A stretch of 64,000 nucleotides of DNA, taken from NCBI GenBank assembly GCA_902491475.1, contig CABUHY010000007.1, positions 1-64,000 of the forward strand, written 5' to 3'. The position numbers and the translations under genes are program-made. This DNA comes from an uncultured Eubacteriales bacterium. Its GTDB lineage: Bacteria; Bacillota; Clostridia; Oscillospirales; Acutalibacteraceae. How positions within the stretch are numbered: the first letter of the stretch is position 1; each line of letters opens with the position of its first letter. The notes beneath the pieces are model-generated. The model saw only the letters and a list, made by a program, of their open reading frames with translations. It ran no database searches and was not told the DNA's origin. Of this stretch, positions 8,399-17,754 are shown piece after piece.

Positions 8399-9547
8399 AT
8401 GAAAAAAATTGTTATTATAGGCGCAAACGATTTCCAAAATCCGTTAATTCTCAAAGCTAAAGAAATGGGCTTTGAAACTCATGTCTTTGCGTGGCAGGAC
8501 GGCTCAATCGGCGAAAGAACGGCGGATTACTTCTATCCCATAAGCATTGTGGAAAAGGAAGAAATACTCAAAAAGTGCATGGAAATCAAGCCCGACGCAG
8601 TTGCGACCATCGCCTCCGACCTTGCGAACATTACGGTGCAATATCTCGGGGAAAAACTCAGACTTACACACAACAGCGCAGAATGCATTGAAATTTCGAC
8701 AAACAAATTCAAGATGAGAAAGGCGCTCAAGGCAGGCGGAGTTAAAGTCCCCCACTTTGAGACGGTTTTCTCCGCCGACGAGCTCGGCGACTGCTCGCAG
8801 TTTACCTTCCCCGTAATAGTAAAGCCCACCGACCGTTCGGGCAGCCGCGGCATTACAAAGGTTTATAAAAAAGAGGACTTGAAAGACGCGGTTGAGGCTT
8901 CGGCGGCATATTCCTTTGAGAAAAAGGCAATTGTCGAGGAATACATTGAGGGTCCCGAGTTCAGCTGCGAATGTATCTCCTACAACGGCGAGCATCATTT
9001 GCTCACGGTTACGCAGAAGTTCACAACCGGTGCCCCGCATTTTATCGAAACAGGTCATATGGAGCCCGCAGGACTTTCAAACGAGGTAATGGCAAAGGTA
9101 AAAGAAGTAATTTTCAAGTCTCTTGATGCATTGCAGATTAAATACGGCGCTTCGCACTCCGAATTCCGTCTTACTCCGAGCGGAGATATAGGTATAATCG
9201 AAATCGGTTCGAGAATGGGCGGAGATTGCATAGGTTCAGACCTTGTTCATCTTTCGACGGGAATAGACTTCGTAAAAGCGGTTATCGAGGTTGCGGCGGG
9301 ACAGAAGCCGTCACTTGCAAAGGACCTTGAGCCCAAAACGGCGGCCATTCGCTTTGTTTTCACGAAAAAGGATGTTGAAATCCTTGAAAGCATAAAGAAA
9401 GAGCACCCCGAAAATCTTAATTTTGTAAGTGAGATACAAGAGGTCGGCGACCACGAGATAGTGGACAGCGGAACACGCTTCGGCTTCTACATAATGACGG
9501 GAAATTCAAGGGAAGAATTGCTTGAAATTTCACAGTTAAAGGATTAA
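8399..9547 (+). CDS. ATP-grasp ligase
   Basis: A 382-residue ATP-grasp protein: an N-terminal Rossmann-like pre-ATP-grasp domain (KIVIIGAND), then the ATP-grasp fold with KPTDRSGSRG as the glycine-rich ATP loop, EEYIEGPEFSCE and a C-terminal IEIGSRMGGD carrying metal ligands. The family joins carboxylates to amines or thiols through acyl phosphates. As the last gene of an aminosugar operon it may attach an amino acid or other carboxylate to the amine (inference). Start codons GTG 8390, ATG 8396 and ATG 8399 are all in frame; 8399 has the best spacing from AGGG at 8387. Confidence 0.8.
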   Translation: MKKIVIIGANDFQNPLILKAKEMGFETHVFAWQDGSIGERTADYFYPISIVEKEEILKKCMEIKPDAVATIASDLANITVQYLGEKLRLTHNSAECIEISTNKFKMRKALKAGGVKVPHFETVFSADELGDCSQFTFPVIVKPTDRSGSRGITKVYKKEDLKDAVEASAAYSFEKKAIVEEYIEGPEFSCECISYNGEHHLLTVTQKFTTGAPHFIETGHMEPAGLSNEVMAKVKEVIFKSLDALQIKYGASHSEFRLTPSGDIGIIEIGSRMGGDCIGSDLVHLSTGIDFVKAVIEVAAGQKPSLAKDLEPKTAAIRFVFTKKDVEILESIKKEHPENLNFVSEIQEVGDHEIVDSGTRFGFYIMTGNSREELLEISQLKD

Positions 9548-9548
9548 A

Positions 9549-9588
9549 AAAAGCTTTGAGCTGCACACAGGTGTAACTCAAAGCTTTT
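9549..9588. terminator. Bidirectional terminator after the glycan operon
   Basis: AAAAGCTTTGAG (9549-9560) pairs with CTCAAAGCTTTT (9577-9588). It lies between the converging ATP-grasp gene and the gene at 9601, and can serve both. Confidence 0.8.
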
Positions 9589-9600
9589 ATTTTGTATCGG

Positions 9601-10098
9601 TCATTTTATGTATTTATATTTCGAGCTGTCGGGCTTGTTAATTTTTTCGGTCAGAATGAAATTGTATTCATACACACGCTCGAAAGGCACAAGCGCACCC
9701 GTGGCGGAGTCGGTAACCTCACCCTTAAATGTGATGACCGTCTTTTTGCCTACATTTTCGTAATTCGCCTCAATCATATACCGCCCCTCGAGAGCGTCAA
9801 GCTCATTCTGTAAATTATCGAGGTCAACATTGATTTTTTCCCGCTGTTCAAGGCTGTTTTTCTGTTCGACAAGCTGATGCGGAAGCTTGGTTTCATTATA
9901 GTCGAGCGATATTTTATAACAATATGAGCCGCCCTGCTCCGTTATGGCATCAACATTTTCGGGCGCGGTTACATTGGCAATGAAATTCGGATTTTCCTTT
10001 AATGCGTGCGAATAAGCGACTGCGGCAATAACTGCGACAAGCAAAACTGCAAAGGCAACGGAATAGCTGACGACAAGCCGTTTCTTTTTCCAATTCAT
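9601..10098 (-). CDS. Membrane-anchored hypothetical protein
   Basis: A 165-residue protein with a short basic N-terminus (MNWKKKR), one membrane helix (about 8-30) and an extracytoplasmic domain. The domain contains a predicted helix rich in Glu, Asn and Leu (about 80-105), then a beta-rich stretch ending FERVYEYNFILTEK. I do not recognise the family. ATG at 10098 is preferred over GTG at 10110 because GGGG at 10105-10108 then sits six bases upstream. It converges with the glycan operon and is alone on its strand. Confidence 0.6.
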   Translation of the reverse strand: MNWKKKRLVVSYSVAFAVLLVAVIAAVAYSHALKENPNFIANVTAPENVDAITEQGGSYCYKISLDYNETKLPHQLVEQKNSLEQREKINVDLDNLQNELDALEGRYMIEANYENVGKKTVITFKGEVTDSATGALVPFERVYEYNFILTEKINKPDSSKYKYIK

Positions 10099-10246
10099 AT
10101 TAAGCCCCACATTTCAATAATTTACCGTTTTCCTTTTTCAAAATAGCACATTTTTTACATATTGTCAACAACAAATCCACTAAATACTTAAATTTTATTT
10201 TTTCATAATCAAGTATTATGTTCAAAAACCAATGGATATAACATTG

Positions 10247-10295
10247 AAAAAACGCCTGTATTCAACGAAAAATCCGTCGAATACGGGCGCTTTTA
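10247..10295 (-). terminator. Terminator of gdhA
   Basis: Minus-strand stem (10276-10291 pairing with 10251-10266, containing GTATTCGA/TTGAATAC) followed by TTTTTT, just past the gdhA stop. Confidence 0.75.
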
Positions 10296-10316
10296 TACTC
10301 TGTATTATATTTTCAA

Positions 10317-11741
<1,425 letters not shown>

Positions 11742-11844
11742 TCAAAATCACTTTCTTGCAAAATGCACGATTAGAGGGTTTGTGTTGAACTATTTTTGTA
11801 CATATATACAATATCGGTAAAAATGTACATTTTTGTTAAAACTG

Positions 11845-11873
11845 TTGATATTCGTTGCCTGTTCTGTTAAAAT
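11845..11873 (+). promoter_or_regulatory. Promoter of the HAD phosphatase/acyl-ligase operon
   Basis: -35 TTGATA (11845-11850), 17-bp spacer, -10 TAAAAT (11868-11873), with AGGGGG RBS and ATG at 11903 following. Confidence 0.7.
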
Positions 11874-11902
11874 AGATAAAATAGTGTTTTAGGGGGTATT
11901 TT

Positions 11903-12496
11903 ATGCAGGCGGATATTTACGATTTTGACAAAACCGTTTTACCGTTTGACAGCGGCTCAAAGTTTGCGATATTTTGCTTTCTGCATTATCCGTACCTGCT
12001 GTTTTTGCTCCCCTTTTATATTGTTGACGCCCTGCTGTTTGCGTTACATATTATAAAGCTCGACAAATTCAAAAAGCACATCTTCTGCTTTATAAGATTT
12101 ATCGACCTTGACGGGGCGGTCAAAAAGTTCTGGGACAAATACGAAAAAAAGATATTCCCGTGGTTCTTAAAGGAAAACAGGGAAAGGCTTTCGGTGGTTA
12201 TAAGCGCAAGCCCCGACTTTCTGCTTGAAGAGATACAGAAAAGGCTCGGGTTTGAATATCTTTTGTGCACAAGGCACGACAGGAAAACGGGCACTCTGCT
12301 TTACAAAAACTGCCGCAACGAGGAAAAAGTACGCAGATTTTACGAAAAATTCGGCGAGGGCAAGGTCGAGGTAATGTGCGTGTATTCGGACAGTCTCAAA
12401 AACGATAAGCCGATTTTCTCGCTCGGAAAGCGCTGTTTTCATATTATGCCCGACGGAGAGCGAAAAGAATTTGATTTCAACGAAATTTACCGATAA
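11903..12496 (+). CDS. HAD-superfamily phosphatase (subclass IB)
   Basis: A 197-residue HAD hydrolase. The N-terminal catalytic motif is YDFDKT, with nucleophile D7 and acid D9. Motif II serine lies in VVISASPDF, and the C-terminal region VYSDSLKND supplies motif III/IV acidic residues. A hydrophobic stretch at about 22-52 in the cap region could touch the membrane. HAD-IB members include phosphoserine phosphatases and lipid-pathway phosphatases. It sits 31 bases before an acyl-ligase/ACP/PlsC fusion, so it may dephosphorylate a phospholipid-type product of that enzyme (inference). Confidence 0.75.
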   Translation: MQADIYDFDKTVLPFDSGSKFAIFCFLHYPYLLFLLPFYIVDALLFALHIIKLDKFKKHIFCFIRFIDLDGAVKKFWDKYEKKIFPWFLKENRERLSVVISASPDFLLEEIQKRLGFEYLLCTRHDRKTGTLLYKNCRNEEKVRRFYEKFGEGKVEVMCVYSDSLKNDKPIFSLGKRCFHIMPDGERKEFDFNEIYR

Positions 12497-12527
12497 ATTT
12501 ATTATTTGAAAGGCTTGGGATTTTATT

Positions 12528-15092
12528 ATGAATATCTATGAAGAAGTCCTCAAAGTTAATTCCCCGCACCCCGACAAAAGGGCACTTGCAAAGAAATTTT
12601 CCGACGGCAGGCTTGAAACCTACACCTACGGAGAAATGTTCAAAAAGGCTGACGCATATGCGGAAATTCTCCGCTCTGCGGGCTTAAAAGAGGGCGACAG
12701 AGTTGCCATTGCCGCCGAAAGTATGCCCGAGTGGGTTATCACATTTTTGGCTGTGGCAAAGCTTCACTGCACCTCGGTGCTCATAGACGCCTCGCTCACA
12801 GGCGGCGAAATAAAGGAATTTATCGACAGGGCTGACCCGAGAGCGGTTGCAGCCTCCGTAAGCTGCTATGAAAAGCTCGGAAAATTGCCCGACTGCCCCC
12901 TCCCCGTTCTCGACATTTACAACGGTGTGATTTTCGACGGCTCGGTAAAGAAAATTTCTGACTCCGTACCCGCAACCCCCGACGGCGACAGCTCGGTTGC
13001 GACGATAATCTATTCCTCGGGCACGACAAGAAAGCCTGCGGCTATTATGCATTATCACGATTCGCTTATCAACACCACAAGAATGACCGTTAAGGTTCAG
13101 GGGCTCGACGAGGACGACAGGTACCTTTCAATCGTTCCCAACAGCCATATCTACGGCGTTATCTGCCTTATGCTCGGACCTGCGCTCACGGGTGCGGACG
13201 CATATTACATAGACGGTATGAGCGCAGATGCAATTTTAGGCGCGTTTGCCGACTATCATCCCACGGTTTTCCTCGGCGTACCGAAGGCTTACGAGCTGTT
13301 TATGACGCAGATAATGAAAAAAATCAATTCAAAGGCTTTTACGAGGATTATGTTCAAGACCTTCTTCCCCGTTTGCCTTAAAAAGCGTAAAAAGAGCGGA
13401 AATATGCTCGGTAAAAAGCTTTTCAAGAGCATACACGACGGCTTCGGCGGCTCGCTTGAATTTTTGTGCACGGCAGGCGCTCCGACAAAGCAAGAGGTTG
13501 CGGAATTCTTCTACGGCACGGGCTTTAACCTTATAATCACTTACGGTGCGTCGGAAACTAATATTCCGACAATAGGAAACCGCCCCGAAAACCTTACCAC
13601 CCATTCCTGCGGCGTTCCGTACCCCGATATACAGACAAAAATCACGGACGAGGGCGAGCTGCTTATTAAATCGCCCTACTTTATGAAAGGCTATTTCAGA
13701 GACGAACATCTCACAAAAGAGGCGTTTACGGACGACGGCTGGTTCAGAACGGGCGACCTTGTATCGGTTGACGAAAACGGCTTTTATTCGGTAACGGGCA
13801 GGAGCAAGGAAAACATCGTCCTTGCAAGCGGCAAAAAGGCCACGCCCGAGGACATTGAGGAAAAATACATAGGTATTGAACATGTCAAGGAATTCGTCAT
13901 CTGCGGCGTTCCTGCCGAAAATGCGGATTATGACGAGGTTCACGCCTTTGTAATACCCGATAAATTCACTGAAGAGACGGAAAATTCGATTAAAGAAAAA
14001 TTTCGCCAAATTGCGGTAAATCTTCCCGTATATATGAAGATAGCGCACTTCCACTTTGTCGATGAAATACCGAGGACATCCATACAGAAGCCCAAGAGAT
14101 TTTTATTGAAGCAGGCGGCAATCGATGAGAGAAACGGCATTAAAAAGCAAGCCGTAAAGCCCGAGCGTTCGGACGGCGGTACACTGTCGCAGATTATCAA
14201 AACGGTTTGCGAGATTGCAAACGCAAACGAAAGTGAAATCTCCGAAAGCACAATTATTTTCAGAGACCTTGCAATAGACTCGCTCTCCGCTATCAACCTT
14301 GCGGTACAGATTGAGGACAAATTCGGCAAAAATATCGAGCCGTATTACAGCGACACGATGACCGTAGGCGACATTGCAAAAATAATCGACGGAGAAGAAA
14401 ATGCGGCTGTCGTAAAGGAAATCGACGCAAGTCTTTATCCGCAGGAAAAGGATGACGCCGATTACAGACGCTTTGCCTTTTTCAAGAACCTTGCGAAATC
14501 GGTCTACCGCATACATTTTTACGGCGACGAGGTTATGAAATCCGACAAGGGCTTTGTGGTCTGCGCAAACCATGTTTCGGCAATCGACTTTTTGTATGTG
14601 GCTTCCGCTATGAGCAAGGAGAGGTACAAAAAGACCTGCGTTATGGCTAAAAAAGAGCTGTTCAAGGATAATCTGTTCTTAAGGAAGCTTATAAAATCAA
14701 CCGGTATGGTGCCCGTTGACAGAAGCGGTATGAATATGAACACAATGAACAGCATCTGCAAAAAGCTCAAAGAGGATTGGTGCGTTGTCGTCCATCCCGA
14801 GGGCACAAGAAGCGAGGACGGCATTTTCAGAACAATGAAAAGCGGCGCCTGCGTGCTTGCGGCGGATGCCGGTGTGCCGGTTATCCCCGTATATATCGAC
14901 GGTGCGTTCGAGACCTTCCCCAAGGGCAGAAAAATAATGCGTTTCTTTGACTGGAAGCATATGAAGCCGTTTAGAATAAACGTTCTTTTCGGCGACCCGA
15001 TAAGCTCCGACGGACTTTCCGCTCAGGAGCTCTCCGACAAGGTTCAGTCGGCAATTCTCACCTTGCAGGACAAGGCAAAGGCAATGAAATAA
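12528..15092 (+). CDS. Acyl-AMP ligase / acyl carrier / PlsC acyltransferase fusion
   Basis: An 854-residue three-part enzyme. Residues about 1-530 are an ANL adenylate-forming ligase, with P-loop SSGTTRKP at about 163-170, a YGASETN motif and GDL hinge. Residues about 555-640 are an acyl carrier domain with phosphopantetheine serine S585 in LAIDSLSA. Residues about 655-854 are a PlsC-type acyltransferase with NHVSAID (H682, D687) and HPEGTRS. The chain would activate a fatty acid, hold it as a thioester and pass it to a glycerol-phosphate-type acceptor, as in Aas-like enzymes. The order ligase-ACP-acyltransferase is unusual. It is preceded by a HAD phosphatase gene and followed by a terminator. 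Confidence 0.85.
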   Translation: MNIYEEVLKVNSPHPDKRALAKKFSDGRLETYTYGEMFKKADAYAEILRSAGLKEGDRVAIAAESMPEWVITFLAVAKLHCTSVLIDASLTGGEIKEFIDRADPRAVAASVSCYEKLGKLPDCPLPVLDIYNGVIFDGSVKKISDSVPATPDGDSSVATIIYSSGTTRKPAAIMHYHDSLINTTRMTVKVQGLDEDDRYLSIVPNSHIYGVICLMLGPALTGADAYYIDGMSADAILGAFADYHPTVFLGVPKAYELFMTQIMKKINSKAFTRIMFKTFFPVCLKKRKKSGNMLGKKLFKSIHDGFGGSLEFLCTAGAPTKQEVAEFFYGTGFNLIITYGASETNIPTIGNRPENLTTHSCGVPYPDIQTKITDEGELLIKSPYFMKGYFRDEHLTKEAFTDDGWFRTGDLVSVDENGFYSVTGRSKENIVLASGKKATPEDIEEKYIGIEHVKEFVICGVPAENADYDEVHAFVIPDKFTEETENSIKEKFRQIAVNLPVYMKIAHFHFVDEIPRTSIQKPKRFLLKQAAIDERNGIKKQAVKPERSDGGTLSQIIKTVCEIANANESEISESTIIFRDLAIDSLSAINLAVQIEDKFGKNIEPYYSDTMTVGDIAKIIDGEENAAVVKEIDASLYPQEKDDADYRRFAFFKNLAKSVYRIHFYGDEVMKSDKGFVVCANHVSAIDFLYVASAMSKERYKKTCVMAKKELFKDNLFLRKLIKSTGMVPVDRSGMNMNTMNSICKKLKEDWCVVVHPEGTRSEDGIFRTMKSGACVLAADAGVPVIPVYIDGAFETFPKGRKIMRFFDWKHMKPFRINVLFGDPISSDGLSAQELSDKVQSAILTLQDKAKAMK

Positions 15093-15097
15093 TACGG

Positions 15098-15140
15098 TTG
15101 TGCCCGTGGGAGGTTTTATATCTCACGGGTACAATTTTTT
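15098..15140 (+). terminator. Terminator after the acyl-ligase fusion
   Basis: TTGTGCCCGTGGGA (15098-15111) pairs with TCTCACGGGTACAA (15121-15134), followed by TTTTTT. Confidence 0.85.
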
Positions 15141-15162
15141 GTAAAAATTATGCTTTTACAGG

Positions 15163-15191
15163 TTGACATTCGGAATTAAATATTGTATCAT
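15163..15191 (+). promoter_or_regulatory. Promoter of the surface protein gene
   Basis: -35 TTGACA (15163-15168), 17-bp spacer, -10 TATCAT (15186-15191). Confidence 0.8.
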
Positions 15192-15255
15192 ATAGAGGAA
15201 AATACGGCGGACTGTGTCCGTCGGGAAAATTTAAGCATTTCAGAGGTAATTATTT

Positions 15256-16068
15256 ATGAAAAAGTTTGCTACTGTTTTACTTTCGATTTGTTTGGTCCTT
15301 TCGATGTGCGTTGCTTCTTTCGCAGCGGTACCGGACCTTACATTCACAAGCCCCGTAACCGCTTCCGTAAGAGAAGTAGTTAAAGACCTCGGAGCTAATC
15401 CGTCGGACGCTGAGCGTGAGGCTGTTGCAAAGGAAATCATTTCAATTCTCGAAGAGAACGGCGCTACAACAAAGGGCGACCTTCGCAACTCGGCTGACAT
15501 TCTCCGCACAAACGGAATTATCGACGAAGCTCTCTACAACACAATGATTGCTATCATTGACAAGGCTGAGGCTGACGAAAAGGATGAGCTTCAGGCAATT
15601 CTTGACCAGATTAAGGCTATCGTTGACGACAGCTCGCTTTCCGCTGCAGACAAAGCTGCAAAGATTTACGACCTTGTTAAGGACCTCCCCGCTGAGGAAG
15701 CACAGAAGGTTCTCGACGCGGCTAAGGAAGCAGGCATCATTGACGAAGATACATACAACAAGATTTCCGACCTCTTCAACGGTAACGGAAACATCAATCT
15801 CCCCGACATCGACATTTCAAACGCAGGCAGCGGAATCAAGGATCTCGTTTCAAAGATTCTCGGCGTAATCGGTATCGGCGGCGGTGACGATGACAACGGC
15901 GGCAGCTCAAACAACGGTTCAAACAGCGGTTCGAACTCAAGCAACAGAACAGACTTTGAAGGCGGCAACGCTAAGACCGGCGACTATGCGGTAGCTTCTG
16001 TTGCAGGCGTAGCAGCTGTTGCAGGTGCGGTTCTTGTTCTTACAAGAAAAAAGCACGATGACAAATAA
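15256..16068 (+). CDS. Sortase-type cell-wall-anchored helical protein (NAKTG motif)
   Basis: A 270-residue secreted protein. It has a signal peptide (1-24, ending SFAA), a helix-rich acidic body (about 30-190), a flexible Gly/Ser/Asn/Asp linker (about 205-232) and a C-terminal anchor: NAKTGD, a hydrophobic helix, then RKKHDDK. NPKTG/NAKTG-like variants of LPXTG are known cell-wall sorting signals in Clostridia, so anchoring by a sortase is likely. The sortases seen in this window belong to the pilus locus at 54-56 kb and may not be the partner. The helical body contains a repeated pattern of EEx...AGIIDExxYN segments. No binding partner can be named. It has its own promoter and terminator. 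Confidence 0.75.
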   Translation: MKKFATVLLSICLVLSMCVASFAAVPDLTFTSPVTASVREVVKDLGANPSDAEREAVAKEIISILEENGATTKGDLRNSADILRTNGIIDEALYNTMIAIIDKAEADEKDELQAILDQIKAIVDDSSLSAADKAAKIYDLVKDLPAEEAQKVLDAAKEAGIIDEDTYNKISDLFNGNGNINLPDIDISNAGSGIKDLVSKILGVIGIGGGDDDNGGSSNNGSNSGSNSSNRTDFEGGNAKTGDYAVASVAGVAAVAGAVLVLTRKKHDDK

Positions 16069-16093
16069 TTTTGAAATAATTATCTGAAAAATA

Positions 16094-16124
16094 AAAAGCG
16101 GTCTTGATTTCAAGGCCGCTTTTG
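16094..16124 (+). terminator. Terminator after the surface protein gene
   Basis: AAAAGCGGTCTTG pairs with CAAGGCCGCTTTT across a short loop, followed by a T-rich stretch. Confidence 0.8.
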
Positions 16125-16149
16125 TATTATACTTTACTGCGGTGATTAA

Positions 16150-16914
16150 ATGGTTATTACAATTGATATAGGAAACACTAACATTACATTCGGCGTATTT
16201 GACGGAAATAAGCTCGTCTTTGTTTCAAGGCTTGCGACTCAGCGTAATCTCACGCCTGACCAATACGCAATCAACTTTTCCAATATATTTACTTTGCACA
16301 AGGTGGACACCTCGCATATTGACGGCGCAATTATCAGTTCTGTTGTGCCCGAGCTTACAAATACGGTAAAGCAGGCCATACATCCCATATGCGAAAGGTG
16401 CATAGTCCTTGCCCCCGGCGTAAAAACGGGTCTTGACATTTTAATTGACAGTCCCGCACAGTTAGGCGCCGACCTTGCGGCAGGCGCTGTGGGCGTTGCG
16501 GAGAATTATCCCCTCCCCGCCTTTGTGGTTGACCTCGGCACGGCTTCAAAGCTCTATGTTGTCAATGAAAAGAAAGCCTTTTGCGGCGGACTTATCGCCC
16601 CCGGCATCGCAATTTCATTGAACGCTCTTACAGAAACAAGCTCACAGCTTCCGACAATCGCACTCAACGCACCGAGCAGAGCGTGCGCAAAAAACACGGT
16701 TGAATGTATGCAGTCGGGAGTTATCCTCGGCACGGCTTCTATGGTGGACGGTATGATTGACCGCTTTATAGAAGAAGTCGGAAAGCCTGTTTCGATTGTG
16801 GCGACAGGCGGACTTTCGTCCTTCATTATAAAAGAGTGCAAGCACGATATTATCTATGATAACGACCTCATCTTAAAGGGCTTAAAGGCTATTTACGACA
16901 GGAACAGCAAGTAA
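16150..16914 (+). CDS. coaX: Type III pantothenate kinase
   Basis: A 254-residue CoaX, the first enzyme of coenzyme A synthesis (pantothenate to 4'-phosphopantothenate). It shows the ASKHA-fold phosphate loop DIGNTNITFG at 5-14, the central GADLAAGAVG and DLGTASK segments with catalytic aspartates, and the late ATGGLSS adenosine motif. Length matches the family (about 255). It is followed after 181 bases by an ECF S component that may import pantothenate, a sensible partner. Confidence 0.95.
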   Translation: MVITIDIGNTNITFGVFDGNKLVFVSRLATQRNLTPDQYAINFSNIFTLHKVDTSHIDGAIISSVVPELTNTVKQAIHPICERCIVLAPGVKTGLDILIDSPAQLGADLAAGAVGVAENYPLPAFVVDLGTASKLYVVNEKKAFCGGLIAPGIAISLNALTETSSQLPTIALNAPSRACAKNTVECMQSGVILGTASMVDGMIDRFIEEVGKPVSIVATGGLSSFIIKECKHDIIYDNDLILKGLKAIYDRNSK

Positions 16915-16924
16915 CATTAAATTC

Positions 16925-17085
16925 ATAAAAAACGGTTTGCAAGGCGTGAGTTACAGCGCAATGCGTAATATCACAGTGCCGAGCGGCTGTTTTACGGTTA
17001 TGCTCCCCTTAAAGCACAGCCGATATAAATTAAAAAGCGTTGTACCCGAGGAATTTTCCGTGCCATAAAGGGGCAACAGCGAAAG
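16925..17085 (+). promoter_or_regulatory. Structured leader upstream of the ECF S component
   Basis: At least two stem-loops can be drawn: arms around GGCTGT (about 16984) and ACAGCC (about 17018), and arms CGTTG (about 17038) and CAACAGCG ending just before the AAAGGAG RBS. The second would affect access to the RBS. No known riboswitch consensus (THF, cobalamin, TPP, preQ1) was recognised. The leader could be an unclassified regulatory RNA or simply a stable 5' UTR. Confidence 0.35.
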
Positions 17086-17095
17086 GAGTTTTATT

Positions 17096-17689
17096 ATGGC
17101 AAACAAAAAATCAAGAAAAAATCTGACGCTGAATCTCGCCATAGGCGGTATTCTCACGGCAATCGTTATTGTATTGCAGGCAGTCGGCGCATCAATCAAA
17201 TTCGGAACATTTTCGATTTCATTGATACTTATTCCCGTTGTACTCGGTGCGGCACTCTGCGGACCCGTTGTAAGCGCATGGCTGGGTCTTGTGTTCGGTG
17301 CGGTCGTACTGATTTCGGGCGACGCGGCGGCATTCCTTACAATCAGCGTACCCGGCACAGTAATTACGGTGCTTCTCAAAGGCATGCTTTGCGGACTTTT
17401 CGCAGGTCTTGTATTCAATGCGCTGAAAAAGAAAAACATTACGCTTGCTACAATCGCTGCGGCAATCGTGGCTCCCGTTACCAACACGGGTATCTTCCTT
17501 TTGGGCTGCCGCATATTCTTCTTTGACGCAGTAAAGGAATGGGGTGTCGGCGCAGGCTTCGTAAGCGTTACAAAATATATGCTTGTCGGCTTCGTAGGTC
17601 TCAACTTCCTGTTTGAGCTGCTTACAAACATCGTACTTTGTCCGATAGTCGTAAGAATTATTCAAGCCGCAGGCAAAACAAACAGATAA
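17096..17689 (+). CDS. ECF transporter S component, possibly pantothenate-specific
   Basis: A 197-residue protein with a basic N-terminus and about six membrane helices. The small Ala/Gly-rich helices and the LILIPVVLGAALCGP segment fit the substrate-binding S component of energy-coupling-factor vitamin importers. It lies downstream of coaX, so pantothenate (PanT-like) is the most reasonable substrate, but this is inference from context only. It would share the common EcfA-EcfT module rather than encode its own. Confidence 0.7.
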   Translation: MANKKSRKNLTLNLAIGGILTAIVIVLQAVGASIKFGTFSISLILIPVVLGAALCGPVVSAWLGLVFGAVVLISGDAAAFLTISVPGTVITVLLKGMLCGLFAGLVFNALKKKNITLATIAAAIVAPVTNTGIFLLGCRIFFFDAVKEWGVGAGFVSVTKYMLVGFVGLNFLFELLTNIVLCPIVVRIIQAAGKTNR

Positions 17690-17703
17690 ACAAACAAAAA
17701 TAT

Positions 17704-17754
17704 ACACGGTAACTTTGGCTGAGTATTCATAAGCCAAAGCTGCCGTGTTTTTTT
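17704..17754. terminator. Bidirectional terminator between ECF S and trxB
   Basis: ACACGGTAACTTTGGCT (17704-17720) pairs with AGCCAAAGCTGCCGTGT (17732-17748), followed by T7. It separates converging genes. Confidence 0.85.

Noticed and set aside
16925..17085. THF riboswitch before the ECF S component
   Set aside because: The conserved THF aptamer blocks could not be located; kept only as an unclassified structured leader.
16951..17631. Minus-strand open frame of 226 codons over the ECF S gene and its leader
   Set aside because: Shadow of the S component; composition reflects the complement of a hydrophobic protein.
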